A program made the translations under genes and the position numbers. A stretch of 11,725 nt of DNA from an uncultured Clostridia bacterium. GTDB lineage: Bacteria > Bacillota > Clostridia > Christensenellales > Aristaeellaceae. This document shows positions 5,213 to 11,725 of this stretch, piece by piece; positions within the stretch are counted from its first letter, which is position 1, and each line of letters starts with the position of its first letter. Under the pieces are notes generated by a model. That model was not told the DNA's origin, searched no databases, and worked only from the letters and a program-made list of their open reading frames with translations. Location of the stretch: NCBI GenBank assembly GCA_934647145.1, contig CAKUFB010000063.1, positions 1 to 11,725 on the forward strand. Reading direction: 5' to 3'.

Positions 5213-8200
5213 ATGAAGAGGGAACTGCAAAACGGGTTGTACCTGCCCCAGTTTGAGCACGACGCGTGCGGCATCGGCGCGGTGGTCAGTCTGGACGGCG
5301 TGAAGAGCCGGAGGGCGGTGGATCAGGCGCTGCGGATTGTGGAAAAGCTGGAGCACCGCGCGGGCAAGGACGCCGACGGCAGCACCGGAGACGGCGTGGG
5401 CATCCTGACGCAGATTCCCCACGCCTTTTTCGCGAAGCAGGAGATAGGCTTTGAGCTGCCCCAGGAGCGCGACTATGGCGTGGCGATGATCTTCATGCCG
5501 CGAGATCGCCTCAAGCGCGCCCAGACCCGCCGGCTGATGGAGATCGTGACCCAGAAGGAGGGGCTGCGCTTTCTGGGCTGGCGCGAGGTACCGGTGTGTC
5601 CGGAGGTTCTGGGCGAGCGGGCGCGCGCCTGCATGCCGGTGATCGAGCAGTGCTTCATCGAGCGGCCGAGGGAGACGGCGCGGGGGATTGACTTTGACCG
5701 GAGGCTGTACGTGGCGCGGCGCGTGTTCGAGCAGAGCAACGCGGACAGCTATGTCTGCTCGATGTCCAGCCGGACGATCGTGTACAAGGGCATGTTCCTG
5801 GTGAACCAGCTGCGGGCGTTTTATCTCGACCTGCAGAGCGAGGACTTCATCAGCGCCATCGCGATGGTACACTCGCGCTTTTCGACCAACACCTTCCCCA
5901 GCTGGGAGCGCGCGCACCCCAACCGCCTGATTCTGCACAACGGCGAGATCAACACCATCCGCGGCAACGTCGACCGCATGATCGCGCGGGAGGAGACGCT
6001 GTCCTCGCCGGTGCTGGGGGGCGACGTGGACAAGGTGTTCCCGGTGATCAACGGGCAGGGCAGCGACTCGGCCATGCTGGACAACACGCTGGAGTTCCTG
6101 ATGATGAACGGCGTGCCGCTGCCGCTGGCGGTGATGATGACCATTCCCGAGCCCTGGCAAAACGAGCGGGACATTTCGCGCACGAGGCGCGATTTGTACC
6201 GGTATTACGCCACGATGATGGAGCCCTGGGACGGCCCGGCGGCCATCCTGTTCTCGGACGGCGACGTGATGGGTGCGGTGCTCGACCGCAACGGACTGCG
6301 CCCGGCGCGGTATTATATTACCGACGACCGGACGCTGATCCTGTCGAGCGAGGTGGGCGTGCTGGACATTCCGGCGGAGAAGATCGTGAAGAAGTCGCGC
6401 GTGCGCTCGGGGCAGATGCTGCTGGTGGACACGGTGAAAAAGCGCATCATCGAGGACGGCGAGCTCAAGGAGACCTACGCCGCGCGCCAGCCCTACGGCG
6501 AGTGGCTGGACGGAAACCTCCTGTCGCTGTCCGACCTGCCGCTGCCCAACCATGCCATCGAGCCGCTGTCTCAGGAGAAGCGCGACCGGATGTACAAGGC
6601 GTTCGGCTATACCTATGAGGAGGTCAAGGAGGTCATATTGCCCATGGCGCACAGCGGCGCGGAGCCGACCGCCTCGATGGGCGCGGACATTCCGCTGGCC
6701 GTGCTGTCCGAGAAGCACCAGACGCTGTTTTCCTACTTCAGGCAGCTGTTTGCGCAGGTCACGAACCCGCCCATCGACGCCATTCGCGAGCAGATCGTGA
6801 CCGACACGGCGGTGTACGTGGGCAGCGACGGCAACCTGCTTGCCGATTGCCCGCAGAACTGCGCGGTGCTGCGCCTGGAGCGGCCCATACTGTCCAATAC
6901 CGACCTGATGCGCATCGAAAACGCGAAGGGCAGGGCGCTGCACGTGGCGCGGGTGTCGATGCTGTACTACCGCAGCGAGTCGCTGGAGAGCGCGCTGGGG
7001 CACCTGTTCGTGGCCTGCGACCGGGCGTACAAGAACGGCGCGAACGTGCTGATCCTGTCCGACCGGGGCGTGGACGAGAACCACATGGCGATTCCCTCGC
7101 TGCTGGCCGTGTCCGCGCTGGAGCAGCACCTGATTTCCACCCGGCGGCGCACGGCGGTCAGCATGATTCTGGAGACCGCCGACCCGCGGGACGTACACCA
7201 CTTCGCGCTGCTTCTGGGCTACGGCGCGCGGGCGATCAACCCGTACCTGGCGCTCGAGTGCGTGGACGAGGTGATTGAGAAGGGGCTGCTGGACAAGGAT
7301 CGCCACGCCGCCGAGCAGGACTACATCCGCGCGGTGGTCAGCGGCGTGAGCCGGGTGGCCTCCAAGATGGGCATTTCGGTGCTGCAGTCCTACCAGAGCG
7401 CGCAGATTTTCGAGGCGGTGGGCATCCGGCGCGACGTGATCGAGAAGTACTTTACGAACACGGTGTCGCGCGTGGGCGGCATCGGCCTGGAGGAGATCAA
7501 CGAGGGGGTCATGTACCGGCACGACCGGGCGTTCGACCCGCTGGATCTGGAGACCGACACGACGCTCGACTCGATCGGCTGCCACCGGCTGCGCTCCGGC
7601 CCCGACAAGGAAGACCACATGTACAACCCGCTCACCATCACCGCGCTTCAGCGGGCGGTGCGCGAGGGCAGCATGGAGAAATTCCGCGAATACACCGCGC
7701 TGGTGGACGACGAGACCAAGCCGCACACGCTGCGCGGGGTGCTGGAGTTCGCGTTTGATCAGTGTACGCCCGTGCCGCTTGAGGAGGTGGAGAGCGCCGA
7801 GGAAATCGTCAGGCGCTTCAAGACCGGCGCCATGTCCTACGGCTCGATCTCTCAGGAGGCGCACGAGTGCCTGGCCGAGGCGATGAACCGGCTGGGCGGG
7901 CGCTCCAACTCGGGCGAGGGCGGCGAGACGCGCGAACGGCTGGGCACGATTCGCGGCTCGAAGATCAAGCAGGTGGCCTCCGGCCGATTCGGCGTGACCA
8001 GCGAGTACCTGATGAGCGCCGAGGAAATTCAGATCAAGATGGCGCAGGGCGCAAAGCCCGGCGAGGGCGGGCATCTACCCGGGGGCAAGGTGTACCCGTG
8101 GATCGCCCACACGAGGATGTCCACGCCCGGCGTGAGCCTGATTTCCCCGCCGCCGCACCACGACATTTACTCCATTGAGGATCTGGCGCAGCTGATTTAC

Positions 8201-9715
8201 GACCTGAAGTGCGCCAACCGACGCGCGCGCATCACCGTCAAGCTGGTCAGCGAGGCGGGGGTGGGCACGGTGGCGGCCGGCGTGGCCAAGGCGGGCGCGC
8301 AGGTGATCCTGATTTCCGGCGCGGACGGAGGCACCGGCGCCGCCCCGCGCACCTCGATCCACAACGCAGGTCTGCCCTGGGAGCTGGGCGTGGCCGAGGC
8401 ACACCAGACGCTGTCTCTCAACGGACTGCGCACCCGCGTGGCCATCGAGGCCGACGGCAAGCTCATGAGCGGGCGCGACGTGGCCATCGCCTGCATGCTG
8501 GGCGCGGAGGAATTCGGCTTCGCGACCGCGCCGTTGGTGTGCATGGGCTGCGTGATGATGCGCGTGTGCAACCTGGACACCTGCCCGGTGGGCATCGCGA
8601 CGCAGAACCCCGAGCTGCGCAGGCGGTTCGCGGGCAAGCCGGAATACGTGATGAACTTCATGCTGTTCGTGGCCCAGGAGCTGCGCGAGATCATGGCCAG
8701 GCTGGGCGTGCGCAGCGTGCGCGAGCTGGTGGGACGCGGCGATCTTTTGCGCGTGCGCGAAAAGCAGGTGACAAAGCGCGCGGCCAGCATCGACATGTCG
8801 CGCATCATCGGGCACCGCGTCAACGAGTGCCTGAATCCCGAGCAGGTCTTCGACTTCCACACCGAGAAAACGCTGGACGAGCGCGAGCTGCTTCGCCAGT
8901 TCAACCTGAAAAAAGCCAGCCCGCAGACGGTCAGGCTGCAGGTTTCGAGCACCGACCGGGCCTTCGGCACCATCTTCGGCAGCGAAATCACCCGCCTTTA
9001 CGGCAGCAGCCTGCCGGAGGACACGTACACCGTGCAGGCGACCGGCGGCGGCGGACAGTCCTTCGGCGCGTTCATCCCGGCCGGTATGACCATCCGCCTC
9101 TCGGGCGACAGCAACGATTACTTCGGCAAGGGACTTTCCGGCGGCAAGCTGACCGTGTACCCGCCCGAGGACGCGCGCTATCAGCCCGATCAGAACATCA
9201 TCATCGGCAACGTAGCGCTCTACGGCGCGACCGGCGGCCAGGCCTATGTCTGCGGGCAGGCGGGCGAGCGCTTCGCCGTGCGCAACTCGGGCGCGGTGGC
9301 GGTGGTCGAGGGCGTGGGCGACCACGGCTGCGAGTACATGACCGGCGGGTGCGTGGCCGTGCTGGGCAAAACCGGGCGGAACTTCGCCGCGGGCATGTCG
9401 GGCGGCGTCGCCTATGTGCTGGACGAGAACCACGACCTGTACCTGCGGGTGAACAAGCAGCTGGTGGACATCGAGGAGCTGACCGGCGAGCACGACCGCG
9501 AGACCCTGCGCGAGATGATCCGCGCGCACGTGCGCGAGACCGGCTCCCGGAAGGGCCGGCGCATACTGGACGACTTCGAGGGCTATGCGCCCAAATTCAA
9601 GAAAATCGTGCCGCGCGACTATCAGCGCATGCTGGCGGCCATCGCGAAATACGAATCGCAGAACATGACCCGCGACGAGGCGGAGCTTGCGGCCTTCCGC
9701 GAGACAGGCAGGTGA
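5213..9715 (+). CDS. gltB: Glutamate synthase (NADPH), large subunit
   Basis: The alpha subunit of GOGAT hydrolyses glutamine and uses the ammonia to aminate 2-oxoglutarate, giving glutamate. AAAGAGGA (5197-5204) is 8 nt before the ATG. The length, 1500 aa, is normal for the family. An 18-residue propeptide ends at DA, exposing Cys19 of CGIGAV as glutaminase nucleophile. Domain order is class II amidotransferase (19 to about 430), central domain (about 460-770, SEKHQTLFSYFRQLFAQ), FMN-binding synthase barrel (about 800-1190, GAMSYGSIS and ISPPPHHDIYS), and GXGXG beta-helix (about 1230-1470). The [3Fe-4S] cysteines are C1113, C1119 and C1124 in CVMMRVCNLDTC, the standard x5/x4 spacing. I see no frameshift. 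Its stop is 5 bp before gltD, so translation is probably coupled. Confidence 0.98.
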   Translation: MKRELQNGLYLPQFEHDACGIGAVVSLDGVKSRRAVDQALRIVEKLEHRAGKDADGSTGDGVGILTQIPHAFFAKQEIGFELPQERDYGVAMIFMPRDRLKRAQTRRLMEIVTQKEGLRFLGWREVPVCPEVLGERARACMPVIEQCFIERPRETARGIDFDRRLYVARRVFEQSNADSYVCSMSSRTIVYKGMFLVNQLRAFYLDLQSEDFISAIAMVHSRFSTNTFPSWERAHPNRLILHNGEINTIRGNVDRMIAREETLSSPVLGGDVDKVFPVINGQGSDSAMLDNTLEFLMMNGVPLPLAVMMTIPEPWQNERDISRTRRDLYRYYATMMEPWDGPAAILFSDGDVMGAVLDRNGLRPARYYITDDRTLILSSEVGVLDIPAEKIVKKSRVRSGQMLLVDTVKKRIIEDGELKETYAARQPYGEWLDGNLLSLSDLPLPNHAIEPLSQEKRDRMYKAFGYTYEEVKEVILPMAHSGAEPTASMGADIPLAVLSEKHQTLFSYFRQLFAQVTNPPIDAIREQIVTDTAVYVGSDGNLLADCPQNCAVLRLERPILSNTDLMRIENAKGRALHVARVSMLYYRSESLESALGHLFVACDRAYKNGANVLILSDRGVDENHMAIPSLLAVSALEQHLISTRRRTAVSMILETADPRDVHHFALLLGYGARAINPYLALECVDEVIEKGLLDKDRHAAEQDYIRAVVSGVSRVASKMGISVLQSYQSAQIFEAVGIRRDVIEKYFTNTVSRVGGIGLEEINEGVMYRHDRAFDPLDLETDTTLDSIGCHRLRSGPDKEDHMYNPLTITALQRAVREGSMEKFREYTALVDDETKPHTLRGVLEFAFDQCTPVPLEEVESAEEIVRRFKTGAMSYGSISQEAHECLAEAMNRLGGRSNSGEGGETRERLGTIRGSKIKQVASGRFGVTSEYLMSAEEIQIKMAQGAKPGEGGHLPGGKVYPWIAHTRMSTPGVSLISPPPHHDIYSIEDLAQLIYDLKCANRRARITVKLVSEAGVGTVAAGVAKAGAQVILISGADGGTGAAPRTSIHNAGLPWELGVAEAHQTLSLNGLRTRVAIEADGKLMSGRDVAIACMLGAEEFGFATAPLVCMGCVMMRVCNLDTCPVGIATQNPELRRRFAGKPEYVMNFMLFVAQELREIMARLGVRSVRELVGRGDLLRVREKQVTKRAASIDMSRIIGHRVNECLNPEQVFDFHTEKTLDERELLRQFNLKKASPQTVRLQVSSTDRAFGTIFGSEITRLYGSSLPEDTYTVQATGGGGQSFGAFIPAGMTIRLSGDSNDYFGKGLSGGKLTVYPPEDARYQPDQNIIIGNVALYGATGGQAYVCGQAGERFAVRNSGAVAVVEGVGDHGCEYMTGGCVAVLGKTGRNFAAGMSGGVAYVLDENHDLYLRVNKQLVDIEELTGEHDRETLREMIRAHVRETGSRKGRRILDDFEGYAPKFKKIVPRDYQRMLAAIAKYESQNMTRDEAELAAFRETGR

Positions 9716-9720
9716 ACGGT

Positions 9721-11157
9721 ATGGGAAAGAAAGACGGATTTTTGCTCTACCCGCGCGTGAACGTCGGAAGCGACGCGCCCCTGGAGCGCATACGGGATTT
9801 TGGCGAGTTCAAGCGCCCGCTGACCGACGCGCAGAGGCGGGAGCAGGCCGCGCGGTGCATGAACTGCGGTGTGCCCTTCTGCCAGAGCGGCGTGAAGCTG
9901 GGCGGCATGTACACCGGCTGCCCACTGCACAACCTGATACCCGAGTGGAATGACATGCTGTACCTGGGCAACACGCGCCACGCGCTCGACCGCCTGCTCA
10001 AGACCAACTGCTTCCCGGAGTTCACCGGCCGGGTCTGCCCCGCGCTGTGCGAGGCGGCCTGTACCTGCAGCCTGAACGGCGAGAGCGTCACCGTACACGA
10101 CAACGAGCTGTCCATCATCGAGGAGGCGTTCGAGAAGGGCTGGATGCAGCCCAAACCCCCGCGCACCCGGTCGGGCAAGCGCGTCGCCGTCGTGGGCAGC
10201 GGCCCGGCGGGACTGGCGGCGGCCTATACCCTCAACCGGCGCGGCCACGAGGTCACGGTCTATGAAAAGAGCGACCGGCCGGGCGGCCTGCTCGAGTACG
10301 GCATCCCCAACATGAAGCTGGACAAGCGGGTCGTCGAGCGGCGTGTCCGGCTGATGGAGGCGGAGGGCGTGCGGTTCGTGACCGGTACAGAGGTCGGAAA
10401 GGACGTGCCCGCCGATTCGCTTATGCAGGAATACGACGCGGTGCTTTTGTGCTGCGGCGCGGGCAAGGCGCGCGATCTGAACGTGCCCGGACGGGACGCG
10501 CAGGGCGTGCATTTCGCCGTGGACTTCCTGACGGCCGCGACCCGCAGCCTGCTGGACGGAACCGAGCCCATCGACGCGGCGGGAAAGCGCGTGGTCATCG
10601 TGGGCGGAGGCGACACCGGAAACGACTGCGTGGGCACCTGCATCCGGCTGGGCTGCGCGGGCGTTGTGCAGCTGGAAATGACGCCCAGGCCGCCTGAAAA
10701 GCGAACCGAGAGCAATCCCTGGCCCGAGTGGCCGCGCGCGCTCAAGACCGACTATGGACAGCAGGAAGCCATCGCCCTCTTCGGCGAGGATCCGCGGCGC
10801 TTTCAGACCACCGTGCAGGAAATCCTCAGGGACGAGCAGGGGCGCGTGCGCGCGGTGAGGCTGGTCAGGCTGAACGGGCGCGAGGCCGTGCCGGGCAGCG
10901 AGGAGGAAATCCCCTGCGACCTGCTGCTGATCGCGGCGGGCTTCGTGGGCTGCGAGGAGAGCGTGACCGAGGCGTTCGGCGTGAAGCGCACATCTCGCGG
11001 ACTGGTCGAGGCCGAAACCCATGCGACCAGCGTGCCCGGCGTGTTCTGCGCGGGCGACATGCGCAGGGGGCCGTCGCTGGTCGTCTGGGGCATCGGCGAG
11101 GGACGCTCCGCCGCGCGCGAAATCGACGAGTACATTATGGGTTATACCGAGCTGTAA
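9721..11157 (+). CDS. gltD: Glutamate synthase (NADPH), small subunit
   Basis: The beta subunit passes electrons from NADPH through FAD to the GltB iron-sulfur clusters and FMN. The ATG at 9721 is preceded by AGGTGA (9710-9715), which overlaps the gltB stop. The product is 478 aa, close to E. coli GltD (472). N-terminal cysteines in the pattern CMNCGVPFC (46, 49, 54) and C67, with further ones at 97, 106, 110, 114 and 116, suit the [4Fe-4S] clusters. The FAD motif GSGPAG is at 159-164, the NADPH motif GGGDTG at 295-300, and the C-terminal FAD segment GVFCAGDMRRGPSLVVWGI is present. An open frame extends far upstream through gltB, but the family start, ribosome site and spacing all favour 9721. 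Confidence 0.97.
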   Translation: MGKKDGFLLYPRVNVGSDAPLERIRDFGEFKRPLTDAQRREQAARCMNCGVPFCQSGVKLGGMYTGCPLHNLIPEWNDMLYLGNTRHALDRLLKTNCFPEFTGRVCPALCEAACTCSLNGESVTVHDNELSIIEEAFEKGWMQPKPPRTRSGKRVAVVGSGPAGLAAAYTLNRRGHEVTVYEKSDRPGGLLEYGIPNMKLDKRVVERRVRLMEAEGVRFVTGTEVGKDVPADSLMQEYDAVLLCCGAGKARDLNVPGRDAQGVHFAVDFLTAATRSLLDGTEPIDAAGKRVVIVGGGDTGNDCVGTCIRLGCAGVVQLEMTPRPPEKRTESNPWPEWPRALKTDYGQQEAIALFGEDPRRFQTTVQEILRDEQGRVRAVRLVRLNGREAVPGSEEEIPCDLLLIAAGFVGCEESVTEAFGVKRTSRGLVEAETHATSVPGVFCAGDMRRGPSLVVWGIGEGRSAAREIDEYIMGYTEL

Positions 11158-11171
11158 CGGATGTGAAGAGG

Positions 11172-11199
11172 AGGCGCCTTCCCGTTTGGGAAGGCGCCT
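11172..11199 (+). terminator. Hairpin after gltD
   Basis: AGGCGCCTTCCC (11172-11183) pairs perfectly with GGGAAGGCGCCT (11188-11199) around GTTT, 14 nt after the gltD stop. The stem is strong, but only TTGG follows rather than a U-tract. It is a probable transcript 3' end or stabiliser. Its GGCGCCTT core also occurs in the interspersed palindrome. Confidence 0.6.
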
Positions 11200-11234
11200 T
11201 GGACTGTCGCATCCGGAGAGATCGATAGGGGAGC

Positions 11235-11338
11235 GGGGGAGGGGGCGCAACGCGCCCCCTCCCCCGAACCCCTACCTCCGGCCCGCGCCCGGCGGCAGTG
11301 CCGCCGGGCGCGGGCGGGGAGGGGCGCCGCCCCTCCCC
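11235..11338. repeat. Three consecutive perfect GC-rich palindromes with 3-nt loops
   Basis: Palindrome 1 is 11235-11265 (14-bp stem, loop AAC), palindrome 2 is 11281-11315 (16-bp stem, loop AGT), and palindrome 3 is 11316-11338 (10-bp stem, loop GCC). Palindromes 2 and 3 abut directly. The stems differ in sequence, so this is not a simple tandem repeat. No gene is present. Confidence 0.85.
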
Positions 11339-11393
11339 GCACCCCTCCCCGACACGGCTCGCTTCGCTCGCCTGGCGGATGTGCGAAATGGCA

Positions 11394-11448
11394 GACAAAC
11401 TTCGGTGGGGGTCTGGGGGAGCGCGAAGCGAAGCGGAGCCTCCCCCAG
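11394..11448. repeat. 55-bp direct repeat, copy 1
   Basis: Identical to 11611-11665. It contains CTGGGGGAG (11413-11421) and CTCCCCCAG (11440-11448), a 9-bp inverted repeat around a GCGAAGCGAAGCGG-type spacer. Confidence 0.92.
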
Positions 11449-11453
11449 CCCGG

Positions 11454-11608
11454 GTCGGCGGTGCCGACAATCAATCTGCGGAGAATTCCGCAGATTCGAA
11501 GAAATCAGCCGCTCTGATGAATGGCGGCTGATTTCGTGTTCTATTTGGCGGCAGCAAGCGGCTGTCGGCCCTGCCGACCGGCAGCAAGAGGAAGCCGGCA
11601 CTGCCGGC
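11454..11608. repeat. Mini-hairpins, 6-bp stem and 3-nt loop (three copies)
   Basis: GTCGGC-GGT-GCCGAC (11454-11468), GTCGGC-CCT-GCCGAC (11564-11578) and GCCGGC-ACT-GCCGGC (11594-11608). Two more of this form lie at 2-16 and 171-185. The stem is kept while the loop varies, which suggests a repeated structural module rather than chance. Confidence 0.75.
11473..11535. repeat. Two adjacent perfect hairpins
   Basis: The first is AATCTGCGGA (11473-11482), loop GAAT, TCCGCAGATT (11487-11496). The second is GAAATCAGCCGC (11501-11512), loop TCTGATGAATG, GCGGCTGATTTC (11524-11535), a perfect 12-bp stem. The second is a diverged relative of the hairpins at 112-134 and 11699-11725 (loop TCTAATGTATG). 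Confidence 0.85.
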
Positions 11609-11610
11609 CG

Positions 11611-11665
11611 GACAAACTTCGGTGGGGGTCTGGGGGAGCGCGAAGCGAAGCGGAGCCTCCCCCAG
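11611..11665. repeat. 55-bp direct repeat, copy 2
   Basis: Exact copy of 11394-11448, 217 bp downstream. Its right end overlaps the start of the 72-bp repeat also found at 65-136, so the two repeats share modules. Confidence 0.92.
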
Positions 11666-11725
11666 CGAGAGACGCAACGGTGCAGAACCACGCAGACTTC
11701 GGCCGCTCTAATGTATGGCGGCCGA
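11654..11725. repeat. 72-bp direct repeat, right copy (cut by window end)
   Basis: Partner of 65-136 at 70/72 identity. One of the two differences, T to C at 11700, lengthens the terminal hairpin from 6 to 8 bp (TCGGCCGC with GCGGCCGA). The repeat probably continues past the window end, since the left copy is followed by further palindromic modules. Confidence 0.88.

Larger units (their letters stand above)
11200..11725. other. Non-coding palindrome-rich stretch after gltD
   Basis: I find no supportable gene. Every open frame here is low-complexity Arg/Pro/Gly-rich translation of repeats. The stretch consists almost wholly of the palindromes and direct repeats listed separately. Confidence 0.8.

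Noticed and set aside
4676..8074. Minus-strand frame of 1132 codons across gltB
   Set aside because: Antisense shadow of gltB, rich in His/Arg/Ala/Gly/Val, with no domain. gltB is unmistakable in the plus strand.
8209..9720. Upstream in-frame extension of gltD through gltB
   Set aside because: Frame-shifted reading of gltB with Arg/Gly-rich composition. gltD homology begins at the ATG at 9721, with its own ribosome site.
11235..11665. CRISPR array
   Set aside because: The repeats are palindromes of different sequence with no regular spacer length, and no cas gene is present.
65..11725. Composite transposon bounded by the 72-bp repeats
   Set aside because: There is no transposase or integrase, the cargo is core metabolism with uniform codon use, and the repeats look like general intergenic elements.

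Overview
This window looks like part of a GC-rich Clostridia-type (Bacillota) chromosome. The reasons are a type I-alpha glutamine synthetase of the Bacillus/Clostridium kind, an asparagine T-box leader, an ANTAR-domain antiterminator gene directly after glnA, and strong GGAGG-type ribosome binding sites. I cannot name the genus. Five genes are well supported and all concern ammonium assimilation and amide nitrogen: asnB (minus strand), then glnA, an ANTAR regulator, gltB and gltD (plus strand).

Layout. Positions 1-388 hold no gene, only palindromic repeats. asnB runs leftward from 1969 to 389. Positions 1970-2876 are a divergent regulatory region. On the minus strand it has a consensus promoter (2616-2644), a strong promoter-proximal terminator hairpin (2547-2607), a copy of an interspersed palindromic repeat (2335-2399), and a T-box leader (1994-2333) with an AAC (Asn) specifier candidate and a fully foldable antiterminator/terminator pair. 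On the plus strand a consensus promoter (2765-2793) is followed at once by a terminator-like hairpin (2802-2847), which precedes the glnA start at 2877. glnA (2877-4208) is followed by the ANTAR gene (4348-4908). A 304-bp spacer then holds a second exact copy of the palindrome, in inverted orientation, a 48-bp tandem repeat and small hairpins. gltB (5213-9715) and gltD (9721-11157) are 5 bp apart. Positions 11158-11725 are non-coding and packed with GC-rich palindromes and direct repeats.

Working together, GlnA makes glutamine from ammonium and glutamate, GltBD regenerates glutamate from glutamine and 2-oxoglutarate, and AsnB spends glutamine to make asparagine. Two RNA-level controls are visible. 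The asnB leader should read uncharged tRNA-Asn. The glnA leader terminator can be replaced by two small hexaloop hairpins of the kind ANTAR proteins bind, and an ANTAR protein is encoded just downstream. The glnA/ANTAR/GOGAT association resembles an arrangement I recall from solventogenic Clostridium. The leader details and the repeat elements are the parts most worth a second look.
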